Assembly (NCBI GenBank): GCA_944343275.1
Contig: CALVMH010000001.1
Coordinates: 61,433 to 125,432 of the forward strand
Reading direction: 5' to 3'
Source of the DNA: an uncultured Clostridia bacterium
Lineage (GTDB): Bacteria; Bacillota; Clostridia; Christensenellales; Borkfalkiaceae
Length of the DNA: 64,000 nucleotides
Shown: positions 8,298 to 15,004 of the stretch, in pieces
Layout: each line of letters begins with the position of its first letter
Position numbering within the stretch: position 1 is the stretch's first letter
Notes under the pieces: generated by a model
What the model was told of the DNA's origin: nothing
Seen by the model: only the letters and a program-made list of their open reading frames with translations
The model's database searches: none
Made by a program: the position numbers and the translations under genes

Positions 8298-8333
8298 CGC
8301 TGCGGGACGCATTTTTTGCGTCCCGCAGCGTTA
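8295..8333. terminator. Perfect 17-bp hairpin between convergent genes
   Basis: The arms are 8295-8311 and 8317-8333 with a T-only loop. The outer TAA/TTA ends are the stop codons of the methyltransferase (+) and the DUF1848 gene (-). There is no T tract on either side, so it is a bidirectional 3'-end hairpin rather than a classical terminator. Confidence 0.65.
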
Positions 8334-9272
8334 CAGATCGAAAATGGAGAGCTGGCGTTCGTCGCACAGATAGCTTGTCTGGATGCCTTCGGTAAATTCG
8401 TCGTTTTCTTGCAGCGTACCGATCAGCAGCGGGGAGGCGGCGTCGTGACGCCGCACGTTTTCCATCACCGCCGTATGGGAATGATTGGCATTGCAGTAAC
8501 GGCAGAGGTTGGGGCAGCTGTCGTACCATCCGATGTCCCTGCTGGCGATACACAAGCAGTCCCGGTCGATCCCCGTATGGCGGATATTGCGGAAGCGGCA
8601 GCCGTTCGCTTCGCCGATGGCGTCGAGCGTATAACAGCCCTTGCGCGCGATGCCGAATTGTTCGTAAGTATTGCGCGTCCTGCATGTCTGTAAGGGGAGA
8701 GCATGTTTTGCGGCGATCGCCGCAAGGCGTTCGGCAAAGTAGAGTTTTCGTTCGTTGTTGAGCGGATAGACATCCGGAAGGCGCTTGCGCAGAGAGAAAA
8801 AGGGCTCAATAAATCCGAATACGCATCCGCTGACATGCGGTGCGAGCCGTTCGGCAAGCATGTCAAAGGTATTGAGGATGCGTTGGGCGGGATAGCGGTC
8901 TGTTTCAAAGATGGGCGTGAACCGCCACATGATCCGCTCTCTTCCCACAAGCTTGCTCAGCTCCGTCAGCGTGCGGATGCGTTCCAGGATGGGCGGGATG
9001 TTGGGTTCGATGTCTGCGCCGTATGCCGTGATCGTATAATGGAAATAGGTGTGATACCGATCGGTGATCTCATGCAGGCGGGAAAGGGCGGGCGCATAAT
9101 TTTTGGAACAAAACAGCACGGCATCCACTTTGTCCGGATGGAGCACATAGGAATTCACGCGGTTCGGAAAGAGCGGGTTGCGCGTATAGACATACCCTTC
9201 GCGGAAACGGTTGAAGAGCCATTCGGAATAGTGGTTGATGATATCGGTCCGGATCCCTGTATTGATGATCAT
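8331..9272 (-). CDS. DUF1848 family protein with C-terminal CxxxCxxC motif
   Basis: About 313 residues. The start is placed at ATG 9272 because AGGGGG lies at the right distance and MIINTGIRTDIINHYSEW is the normal family N-terminus; an upstream in-frame start is rejected. The block FREGYVYTRNPLFPNRVNSY, the FCSKN strand and IMWRFTPI match DUF1848 proteins. Near the C-terminus CPNLCRYC forms a Cx3Cx2C motif of radical-SAM type, implying an iron-sulfur cluster, with the family fold TIM-barrel-like. No biochemical function is established to my knowledge. It lies downstream of tRNA-Trp on the same strand, separated by a hairpin. Confidence 0.85.
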   Translation of the reverse strand: MIINTGIRTDIINHYSEWLFNRFREGYVYTRNPLFPNRVNSYVLHPDKVDAVLFCSKNYAPALSRLHEITDRYHTYFHYTITAYGADIEPNIPPILERIRTLTELSKLVGRERIMWRFTPIFETDRYPAQRILNTFDMLAERLAPHVSGCVFGFIEPFFSLRKRLPDVYPLNNERKLYFAERLAAIAAKHALPLQTCRTRNTYEQFGIARKGCYTLDAIGEANGCRFRNIRHTGIDRDCLCIASRDIGWYDSCPNLCRYCNANHSHTAVMENVRRHDAASPLLIGTLQENDEFTEGIQTSYLCDERQLSIFDL

Positions 9273-9343
9273 GCTGGTTTCCCCCTTTGACATTTCCGCG
9301 CGTTTTACCGATGTCGGAATCGGAAAATTGCCATGCGATTGGA

Positions 9344-9372
9344 TTGACATTTTCCGCCATATTCGTTAAAAT
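9344..9372 (+). promoter_or_regulatory. Strong sigma-A-like promoter reading toward tRNA-Trp antisense and proC
   Basis: TTGACA (9344-9349), 17 bp, TAAAAT (9367-9372). Transcription from it would run through the palindrome at 9391-9416 and antisense across tRNA-Trp to proC, giving a leader of about 200 nt. It is the best promoter candidate for proC, but unproven. Confidence 0.55.
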
Positions 9373-9390
9373 AGATAGAGTAAAGAAGTT

Positions 9391-9416
9391 CCCGACCACA
9401 ATATCTTGTGGTCGGG
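9391..9416 (-). terminator. Hairpin after tRNA-Trp, carrying an NrdR-box-like core
   Basis: CCCGACCACAA pairs with TTGTGGTCGGG around a 4-base loop. On the - strand it follows tRNA-Trp by 6 bp and is succeeded by a T-rich stretch. Its core ACCACAAGATATTGTGGTC is identical over 19 bases to the first NrdR box at 634-652. Confidence 0.65.
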
Positions 9417-9422
9417 ATTCCA

Positions 9423-9497
9423 TGGCAGGGGAGACGCGATTCGAACACGCAACCTACGGTTTTGGAGACCGCTACTCTACCGTTGAGCCACTCCCCT
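9423..9497 (-). tRNA. tRNA-Trp (anticodon CCA)
   Basis: On the - strand the acceptor stem AGGGGAG (from 9497) pairs with CTCCCCT, and the encoded end is GCCA. The anticodon arm has loop CTCCAAA with anticodon CCA, and the T arm contains GTTCGAATC. 75 nt including CCA. Confidence 0.95.
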
Positions 9498-9509
9498 GTG
9501 ACAAGGGAT

Positions 9510-9538
9510 ATTATACCGTATTCTTCTTGTTTCGTCAA
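9510..9538 (-). promoter_or_regulatory. Promoter of tRNA-Trp
   Basis: Read on the - strand: TTGACG (9538-9533), 17 bp, TATAAT (9515-9510), 12 bases before the tRNA 5' end. Confidence 0.85.
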
Positions 9539-9578
9539 GAATTTTCCTGCGGTAAACACAAAAAAAGGAGTTTTTCTT

Positions 9579-10373
9579 ATGAAAAGACATCATGTCCTCG
9601 GCGTGATCGGCGGTGGTTTCATGGCGAATGCCATCCTGCGCGGTGCGCTTGCAAAAGGCGTCCTGTCGGCGGAGGACGTTCTCGTGTGTGAGCCGTCCGA
9701 GGAACGGCGCAAAGCATTTTCAGAGGCGGGGATCGTCGTCTCGTCCGAGAACCGCGACGCCGTGGGCTGCGATTATGTTCTGCTTGCCGTCAAGCCGCAG
9801 ACCTTTCCCGCAGTGGCGGAAGCACTGCGCGGGGAAACATTCCCGCCCGTGATCAGCATCATGGCGGGAAAGACCAAGTCGAGCATCCGCAGTGCGACGG
9901 GCGCCGCAACGATCGCGCGCGTCATGCCGAACCTGCCGTGCAGCGTGGGAGCGGGAATGACGGCGGTGGACGCCTCCGAATTGGAGGAGGATGCGCGCCG
10001 CTTTGTGCTCGGGCTCTTTTTTTCGGTGGGTGACGTCATCGAAACGTCGGAGACCGAGTTGGATGCCGTGACCGCGCTTTCGGGCAGCGGACCTGCATAC
10101 ATCTATCTCTTCCTGCGCGCACTCATCGCGGCGGGCGAGGAACAGGGGCTTTCCCGTGAGCAGGCGCAGACGCTTGCGTTTCAGACGATGGAGGGCGGGC
10201 TGAAGATGGCGCGCACTTCCGGGAAGTCGTTGGATGAACTCATAGCCGCCGTTTCCTCCAAGGGCGGCACGACAGTCGCCGCGCTTGATGTGTTCCGTGC
10301 GGAAGGCTTTGAACAGAGCGTTCTGCATGCCGTGGACGCGGCGGCGCGCCGCGCGAAGGAACTTTCCCGATGA
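9579..10373 (+). CDS. proC: Pyrroline-5-carboxylate reductase
   Basis: 264 residues, the normal length. It catalyses the last step of proline synthesis, NAD(P)H-dependent reduction of pyrroline-5-carboxylate. The start at ATG 9579 is set by AAAGGAG eight bases upstream. The N-terminal Rossmann fold shows [12 protein letters not shown]. The C-terminal dimerisation and substrate domain has [15 protein letters not shown] and [10 protein letters not shown]. It overlaps rnhA by the ATGA arrangement and heads a four-gene run (proC, rnhA, VTT protein, flavoprotein) in which every junction but one overlaps. Confidence 0.96.
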   Translation: MKRHHVLGVIGGGFMANAILRGALAKGVLSAEDVLVCEPSEERRKAFSEAGIVVSSENRDAVGCDYVLLAVKPQTFPAVAEALRGETFPPVISIMAGKTKSSIRSATGAATIARVMPNLPCSVGAGMTAVDASELEEDARRFVLGLFFSVGDVIETSETELDAVTALSGSGPAYIYLFLRALIAAGEEQGLSREQAQTLAFQTMEGGLKMARTSGKSLDELIAAVSSKGGTTVAALDVFRAEGFEQSVLHAVDAAARRAKELSR

Positions 10374-10810
10374 AGCACGTCACGCTCTACACGGACGGCG
10401 CGTGTTCCGGCAATCCCGGGCCGGGCGGGTGGGGCGTCGTGCTCCTGTACGGCGCGCACCGCAGGGAACTTTCGGGGGGAGAGCGGGAGACGACGAACAA
10501 CCGCATGGAGCTGACTGCCGTCATCATGGGGCTTCGCGCGCTCAAAGAGGCGTGCGCAGTGGATATTTACAGTGATTCCGCCTATACCGTCAATGCTTTT
10601 TCGGAAGATTGGGTCGGAGGTTGGGAGCGGAGCGGCTGGAAAAAGGCGGACAAAAAGCCCGTTCTCAATGCGGATCTCTGGCAGGCGCTGTTGGCGCTGA
10701 CAAGGATGCACCGCGTGACGTTTCATAAGGTCAAAGGGCATGCGGACAACGAACTCAATAACCGCTGCGATGAACTTGCCCGCGCCGCCATCCGCGCAAT
10801 GTGCGACTAA
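10370..10810 (+). CDS. rnhA: Ribonuclease HI
   Basis: 146 residues. It degrades RNA in RNA-DNA hybrids (primer and R-loop removal). The catalytic carboxylates are visible in the family order: Asp in [14 protein letters not shown], Glu in NNRMEL, Asp in YSDSAYTVN and Asp near the C-terminus in NNRCDELA. The basic handle region [14 protein letters not shown] is present, so this is the E. coli-like form. The ATG overlaps the proC stop. Confidence 0.96.
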   Translation: MKHVTLYTDGACSGNPGPGGWGVVLLYGAHRRELSGGERETTNNRMELTAVIMGLRALKEACAVDIYSDSAYTVNAFSEDWVGGWERSGWKKADKKPVLNADLWQALLALTRMHRVTFHKVKGHADNELNNRCDELARAAIRAMCD

Positions 10811-10867
10811 TTCACGGGCGTGCAGGATATAATAGAATATCACGGACGGAAACGGAACAGGAAACGT

Positions 10868-11899
10868 ATGGGAAGAAAACGGCATGCCCGCAGGGGCGAC
10901 ATTGCGCATATCATCTGTCTTGCGCTGACGGCGGCGCTCTTTCAGGCGCTGTTTGTGCTTGCCGTATCCACGTTCCGTGGCAAGTGGACGGATACGCTCT
11001 ACTTTCTTGCCCTGACGGGCGGGACCGTGGTAAATGCCGTTCTGCTGTCCGTTGATTATATTACGTACTTCCTCGGCAAACAGACCATCTATCGTTTTTG
11101 CATCATAGCCTATCTTCTGCTCGTTTTTGCCGCAGCGATCGCTTATGCGCTGTTTGAAACGGGCTTTATCGATGTATTGCAGGATGAAAAGCAGTTCGAA
11201 GCATATCTGGAACGCTCCGGGAATTGGATGAGCGTGCTCTTCATTGTGCTGCAATTTGCGCAGGTCGTGCTGCTGCCAATTCCGAGCACGGTGACCGTCG
11301 CTGCGGGCAGCGCGCTGTTCGGGCCGCTGCTCGGCAGTGTTTACAGTCTGATCGGCATCATGATCGGTTCTGTCGTTGCATTTCTCGTCGGCAGATATGC
11401 GGGCTACCGCGTTGTGGCGTGGATCGTCGGGCAGCAGACGCTCGATAAGTGGCTCGGACGCATCAAAGGCAAGGATAAATTGTTCCTGTCCGCGATGTTC
11501 CTGCTGCCCGTCTTCCCGGATGACGTGCTGTGCTTTGTGGCGGGGCTGTCGTCCATGTCGTTTGTCTTTTTCCTGGTCGTCATTGCCGTTTCGCGCGTGC
11601 TTGCCATCTTTGCGACGAGCTATCTGTTCGCTTATATCCCGTTCACGACATTGTGGGGGCTGCTCGTCTGGTGCGCGTTCGGCGTGCTCGTCATCATCTT
11701 GTTTATCGTTTTGTACAAGAAGTCGGATGCCATTCTCGCCTGGTTCGACCGCATATTTCATCGTGCCGTGCAGGTGAAGCGTCCTCCCGCAAGCGATGAG
11801 TTTACGGTTGAGATCGTCGATGCGGACGGCAATCTTGTCGGAAAAGGGGTAAAAAAAGAGGGGGATGTGCCGCACAAGGAAGGGGGCGGAAAGGAATGA
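10868..11899 (+). CDS. TVP38/TMEM64 (VTT domain) membrane protein
   Basis: About 343 residues with roughly six to eight hydrophobic segments. The central block LLPIPSTVTVAAGSALFGPLLGSVYS...GSVVAFLVGRYAG matches the VTT/DedA-like fold, and F..LLPVFPDDVLCFVAG is the second re-entrant repeat. Such inner-membrane proteins are thought to act as lipid scramblases or transporters. Start ATG 10868 (after ACAGGAAACGT) gives the basic leader MGRKRHARRG; an upstream in-frame ATG at 10820 overlaps a TATAAT-like sequence. The hydrophilic C-terminal tail (about 50 residues) is unusual. It overlaps the next gene. Confidence 0.85.
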   Translation: MGRKRHARRGDIAHIICLALTAALFQALFVLAVSTFRGKWTDTLYFLALTGGTVVNAVLLSVDYITYFLGKQTIYRFCIIAYLLLVFAAAIAYALFETGFIDVLQDEKQFEAYLERSGNWMSVLFIVLQFAQVVLLPIPSTVTVAAGSALFGPLLGSVYSLIGIMIGSVVAFLVGRYAGYRVVAWIVGQQTLDKWLGRIKGKDKLFLSAMFLLPVFPDDVLCFVAGLSSMSFVFFLVVIAVSRVLAIFATSYLFAYIPFTTLWGLLVWCAFGVLVIILFIVLYKKSDAILAWFDRIFHRAVQVKRPPASDEFTVEIVDADGNLVGKGVKKEGDVPHKEGGGKE

Positions 11900-13113
11900 A
11901 ACATGTCGTTATTGTCGGCGGAGGCGCCTCCGGACTGATGGCTGCATATGCCGCCGCATCGCAGGGAAAGCGCGTAACGCTGCTCGAAAAGAATGAAAAG
12001 CTCGGGAAAAAACTGTATATCACGGGAAAAGGGCGCTGCAATCTGACCAACGATTGTTCCCCTGCGGATTTTTTGGCGAACGTTGTGCGGGGCGGAAAAT
12101 TCCTGACGCGTGCCGCATATCGTTTTCCCGCTGCGGAAACGATGGCGTTTTTCGAAGCGCAGGGGCTTGCGCTCAAAGTGGAACGCGGCAATCGCGTCTT
12201 TCCCGTTTCCGATCATGCGAGCGATGTCACCAAAGCGCTGGAACACGCCTGTCTGCGGGCAGGCGTATCCATCCGGCTGCATGAGACGGTGACCGATATC
12301 GGGACGGATGGAAATGAAGTGCGCTTTGTTACGGCAAACGGCGAACGGATCGCGTGCGACGCAGTCATTGTTGCGACAGGCGGACTGTCCTATCCGTCGA
12401 CGGGGTCTACGGGGGACGGGTACCGTTTTGCGGAAGCGGCAGGGCATGCGTTGGTACCTCCGCTGCCTTCGCTGGTCGGAGTCGAGACGGCGGAGGATGT
12501 GCGCGCCGCGCAGGGAGTATCGCTCAGGAATGTCGTGCTCACCGCAAAGCGCGGCGGTAAGGCGCTATTTTCGGAAATGGGGGAGCTGCTGTATACGCAT
12601 TACGGGATCAGCGGTCCGCTCGTTCTCACGCTCTCTGCTCGCATCAATCGTCTGCCGCTTGCGGAAATTGCGCTCACGCTTGATTACAAACCTGCGCTTG
12701 CGGAACGCGTGCTCGATGAACGGCTCCTCCGCGAATTTGCGGAGCGCGGGAACGAGCAGATGAAGAATGTCATGCGGGGACTGCTGCCTGCGGGGGTGAC
12801 AGAACTTGTTCTGCGCGCGGCGCGGCTTTCCGCCGTGCGCCGTGCCAATGAAGTCACGCGGGAAGAGCGCCGCAGACTGCTGTCCGCGCTCAAATGCTTT
12901 TCGCTGACGCCTGTCGCACTGCGCGGCTTTTCGGAGGCGGTCGTTACCTCGGGCGGAGTGGATTTGCGCGGGATCGACCCCGCTACCATGCAAAGCAAAC
13001 TCGTAAAGGGGGTTTTCTTTTGCGGAGAAGTGCTCGATTGCGATGCGTATACGGGCGGATTCAATTTGCAAATTGCCTTTTCCACGGGCTATCTTGCGGG
13101 AATAAATGCATAA
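11896..13113 (+). CDS. HI0933/BaiN-family flavoprotein (NAD(P)/FAD-dependent oxidoreductase)
   Basis: 405 residues. The N-terminus KHVVIVGGGASGLMAAYAAA is the FAD-binding dinucleotide fold. KLYITGKGRCNLTND and the C-terminal GGVDL...MQSKLVKGVFFCGEVLDCDAYTGGFNLQIAFSTG are hallmarks of the HI0933 family. Some members act on bile-acid intermediates (BaiN), but most have unknown substrates, so no specific reaction is claimed. Its ATG overlaps the VTT gene stop. An interspersed palindromic element lies 12 bp after its stop. Confidence 0.9.
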   Translation: MKHVVIVGGGASGLMAAYAAASQGKRVTLLEKNEKLGKKLYITGKGRCNLTNDCSPADFLANVVRGGKFLTRAAYRFPAAETMAFFEAQGLALKVERGNRVFPVSDHASDVTKALEHACLRAGVSIRLHETVTDIGTDGNEVRFVTANGERIACDAVIVATGGLSYPSTGSTGDGYRFAEAAGHALVPPLPSLVGVETAEDVRAAQGVSLRNVVLTAKRGGKALFSEMGELLYTHYGISGPLVLTLSARINRLPLAEIALTLDYKPALAERVLDERLLREFAERGNEQMKNVMRGLLPAGVTELVLRAARLSAVRRANEVTREERRRLLSALKCFSLTPVALRGFSEAVVTSGGVDLRGIDPATMQSKLVKGVFFCGEVLDCDAYTGGFNLQIAFSTGYLAGINA

Positions 13114-13125
13114 AATTCAATGTTT

Positions 13126-13151
13126 ACATAGTATTATGTCAGACATATTAT
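13126..13151 (+). repeat. Interspersed palindromic element, copy 2
   Basis: Half-sites CATAGT, ATTATG, centre TCAGA, CATATT then AT, read on the + strand, 12 bp after the flavoprotein stop. It lies upstream of the aroH-cmk promoter. Confidence 0.75.
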
Positions 13152-13171
13152 TGGATATTCCCCCAAGGATG

Positions 13172-13199
13172 TTGACTTTTTCCGGAAAAGGGATATGAT
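13172..13199 (+). promoter_or_regulatory. Sigma-A promoter of aroH-cmk operon
   Basis: TTGACT (13172-13177), 16 bp, TATGAT (13194-13199). An AAAGGAG ribosome site follows before ATG 13223. Confidence 0.75.
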
Positions 13200-13222
13200 A
13201 TTTAACAAAGGAGAACTATTTC

Positions 13223-14230
13223 ATGACAGTGATTCGCGGGGCAACGACGATCGTGCAGGACACGCCGGAGAATATCCGTTCGGCGGTGGCGGAATTGCTT
13301 GAGCAGATCGAGAGCCGCAACGCGCTCAAACGCGATGAGGTTTTGAGCATCGTCTTTTCGAGCACCTCGGATATTCATTCTTATTATCCCGCAAAGGCGG
13401 CGCGTGAGGCAGGCTTTGCAAGCTGTTCGCTCTTTTCTGCGCAGGAGCCGGATATCGAAGGCGGGCTTGCGCTCTGTATCCGCGTCATGCTCTTTGTCGA
13501 ACGGAACGTCGAGCCGCATCATGTTTATCTGCGCGGGGCGCGCGTGCTCCGCAAGGATCTTGCGCAAAAATACAACATTGCCATCGACGGTCCTGCCGGC
13601 AGCGGAAAATCGACGATCGCCAAGATGCTTGCGAACGATCTGCACATTCTCTACCTCGATACGGGGGCGATGTACCGCGCCTGTGCGCTTGCGGCACTGC
13701 GGGCGGGTACCGACATCGATGACGAAGCGCAGGTGTGCGATCTGATGCGCGATCTTCCGCTCTCCGTTCTCTATCGGGACGGAGTGCAGCATACGATGCT
13801 CGGCGATGAAGACGTGACGCCGCTTTTGCGGACCTCCGAAGTGACGATGGCGGCGTCCTCCATTTCCCGCCATGCGAGCGTGCGGATGAAAATGGTGGAA
13901 AAGCAGCGCGAGATCGCGGGGAAGATGCCCTGCGTTCTGGACGGCAGAGATATCGGGACGTTTGTTCTGCCCGATGCCGATTTCAAATTTTTCCTGACCG
14001 CTTCCCCTGCGGTGCGCGCGAAGCGCCGCTATGACGAACTGATCGCCCGCGGCGAAAAGGTGGACCTGCAATCGCTCACCGAGGAGATCGCCGCGCGGGA
14101 CAAGCAGGATTCGACGCGGGAATTTGCGCCGCTCAGACAGGCGGAGGACGCGTTGCTCATCGATACGTCCGATCTGACGGTGGAAGAAGTGCTCGGCGTC
14201 GTCAAACGTAAGATGCAGGAGAAGATCTGA
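13223..14230 (+). CDS. Fusion: AroH-type chorismate mutase + cytidylate kinase
   Basis: 335 residues in two domains. Residues 1-113 align with Bacillus AroH chorismate mutase (chorismate to prephenate): VIRGATT with Arg5, AQEPDI with Glu75, CIRVML with Arg87, and VYLRGARVLR with Tyr102 and Arg110. The position of the Bacillus Cys75 appears to be Ser72. Residues 117-335 are CMP kinase: Walker A GPAGSGKS (123-130), LDTGAMYRA, and DGRDIGTFVLPDA. Both domains look intact, so the protein should be bifunctional. It heads the cmk-plsC-ispH/rpsA cluster typical of Clostridia; the AroH part is the addition. Confidence 0.92.
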   Translation: MTVIRGATTIVQDTPENIRSAVAELLEQIESRNALKRDEVLSIVFSSTSDIHSYYPAKAAREAGFASCSLFSAQEPDIEGGLALCIRVMLFVERNVEPHHVYLRGARVLRKDLAQKYNIAIDGPAGSGKSTIAKMLANDLHILYLDTGAMYRACALAALRAGTDIDDEAQVCDLMRDLPLSVLYRDGVQHTMLGDEDVTPLLRTSEVTMAASSISRHASVRMKMVEKQREIAGKMPCVLDGRDIGTFVLPDADFKFFLTASPAVRAKRRYDELIARGEKVDLQSLTEEIAARDKQDSTREFAPLRQAEDALLIDTSDLTVEEVLGVVKRKMQEKI

Positions 14231-15004
14231 ATGAAGGGAGAATTGACCGAGGCGCAGCAAAAAAAGCGGCTCGCCAAGCAGCAAAAACAAGAAAAACGGC
14301 GCCAAAAAAAGTTACAAAGGCATGAAAAACAGCGCCGCCTGCTCTTTCCCGCAGACACAAAGGGCAGGCACTCCATGCCTCTCATGAATGTGCTGCGCGT
14401 GCTGCTGTATCCCATTCATTGGCTGATCTTTCCCTTCCGTCTGCACGGACATAAAAAGGTGGGAACGGGTCCCGTTCTCTATGTAGGAAATCATTACAGC
14501 CTGTTCGATGTGTTTTTCACTGCGCATACGACGTGGGAAGGCATCCACTTCCTTGCCAAAGAGCCTGTTCTGCATGCGCCCGTGGTGGGGTATTTTGCCC
14601 GCAGGCTGGGCGTTATCGGCGCCATGCGCGACGGTTCCGATGTGCGCTCGGTCATGGATTCGATGAAGGTGTTGAAAAACGGGGAGAAACTTGCCGTGTT
14701 CCCGGAGGGCACGCGGAACAAGGTTTCGGACGAAACGTTCCTGCCCTTCCACAGCGGGGCTGCGATGCTGGCGATCAAAACCAAAACGCCCGTCGTTCCC
14801 GTCGTCATCTGCAACCGCCCCAAACCCTTCCGGATGACGCACGTCGTCGTCGGGGAGCCCTTCGAGTTGGACGGATATTACGGCAAAAAACTTTTGCAGG
14901 AAGATTATGAACATGCCACCGAGGAGATCGTCGCACGGTTTTATCGCCTGCGGGATGAATTCAGGGCAGAGCGGGCGCAGAAGAAGAGGAAGAGGGCGGA
15001 ATGA
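14231..15004 (+). CDS. plsC: 1-acyl-sn-glycerol-3-phosphate acyltransferase
   Basis: 257 residues. It transfers an acyl chain to lysophosphatidate in membrane phospholipid synthesis. The acyltransferase blocks are present as NHYSLFD (catalytic His/Asp, with two bases of motif variation from the usual NHxSxxD) and FPEGTRNK, followed by VPVVICN. The first 40 residues are a highly charged Lys/Gln/Arg helix, not seen in most PlsC proteins, which may lie on the membrane surface. The ATG directly follows the cmk stop, and its own stop overlaps ispH. Confidence 0.92.
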   Translation: MKGELTEAQQKKRLAKQQKQEKRRQKKLQRHEKQRRLLFPADTKGRHSMPLMNVLRVLLYPIHWLIFPFRLHGHKKVGTGPVLYVGNHYSLFDVFFTAHTTWEGIHFLAKEPVLHAPVVGYFARRLGVIGAMRDGSDVRSVMDSMKVLKNGEKLAVFPEGTRNKVSDETFLPFHSGAAMLAIKTKTPVVPVVICNRPKPFRMTHVVVGEPFELDGYYGKKLLQEDYEHATEEIVARFYRLRDEFRAERAQKKRKRAE

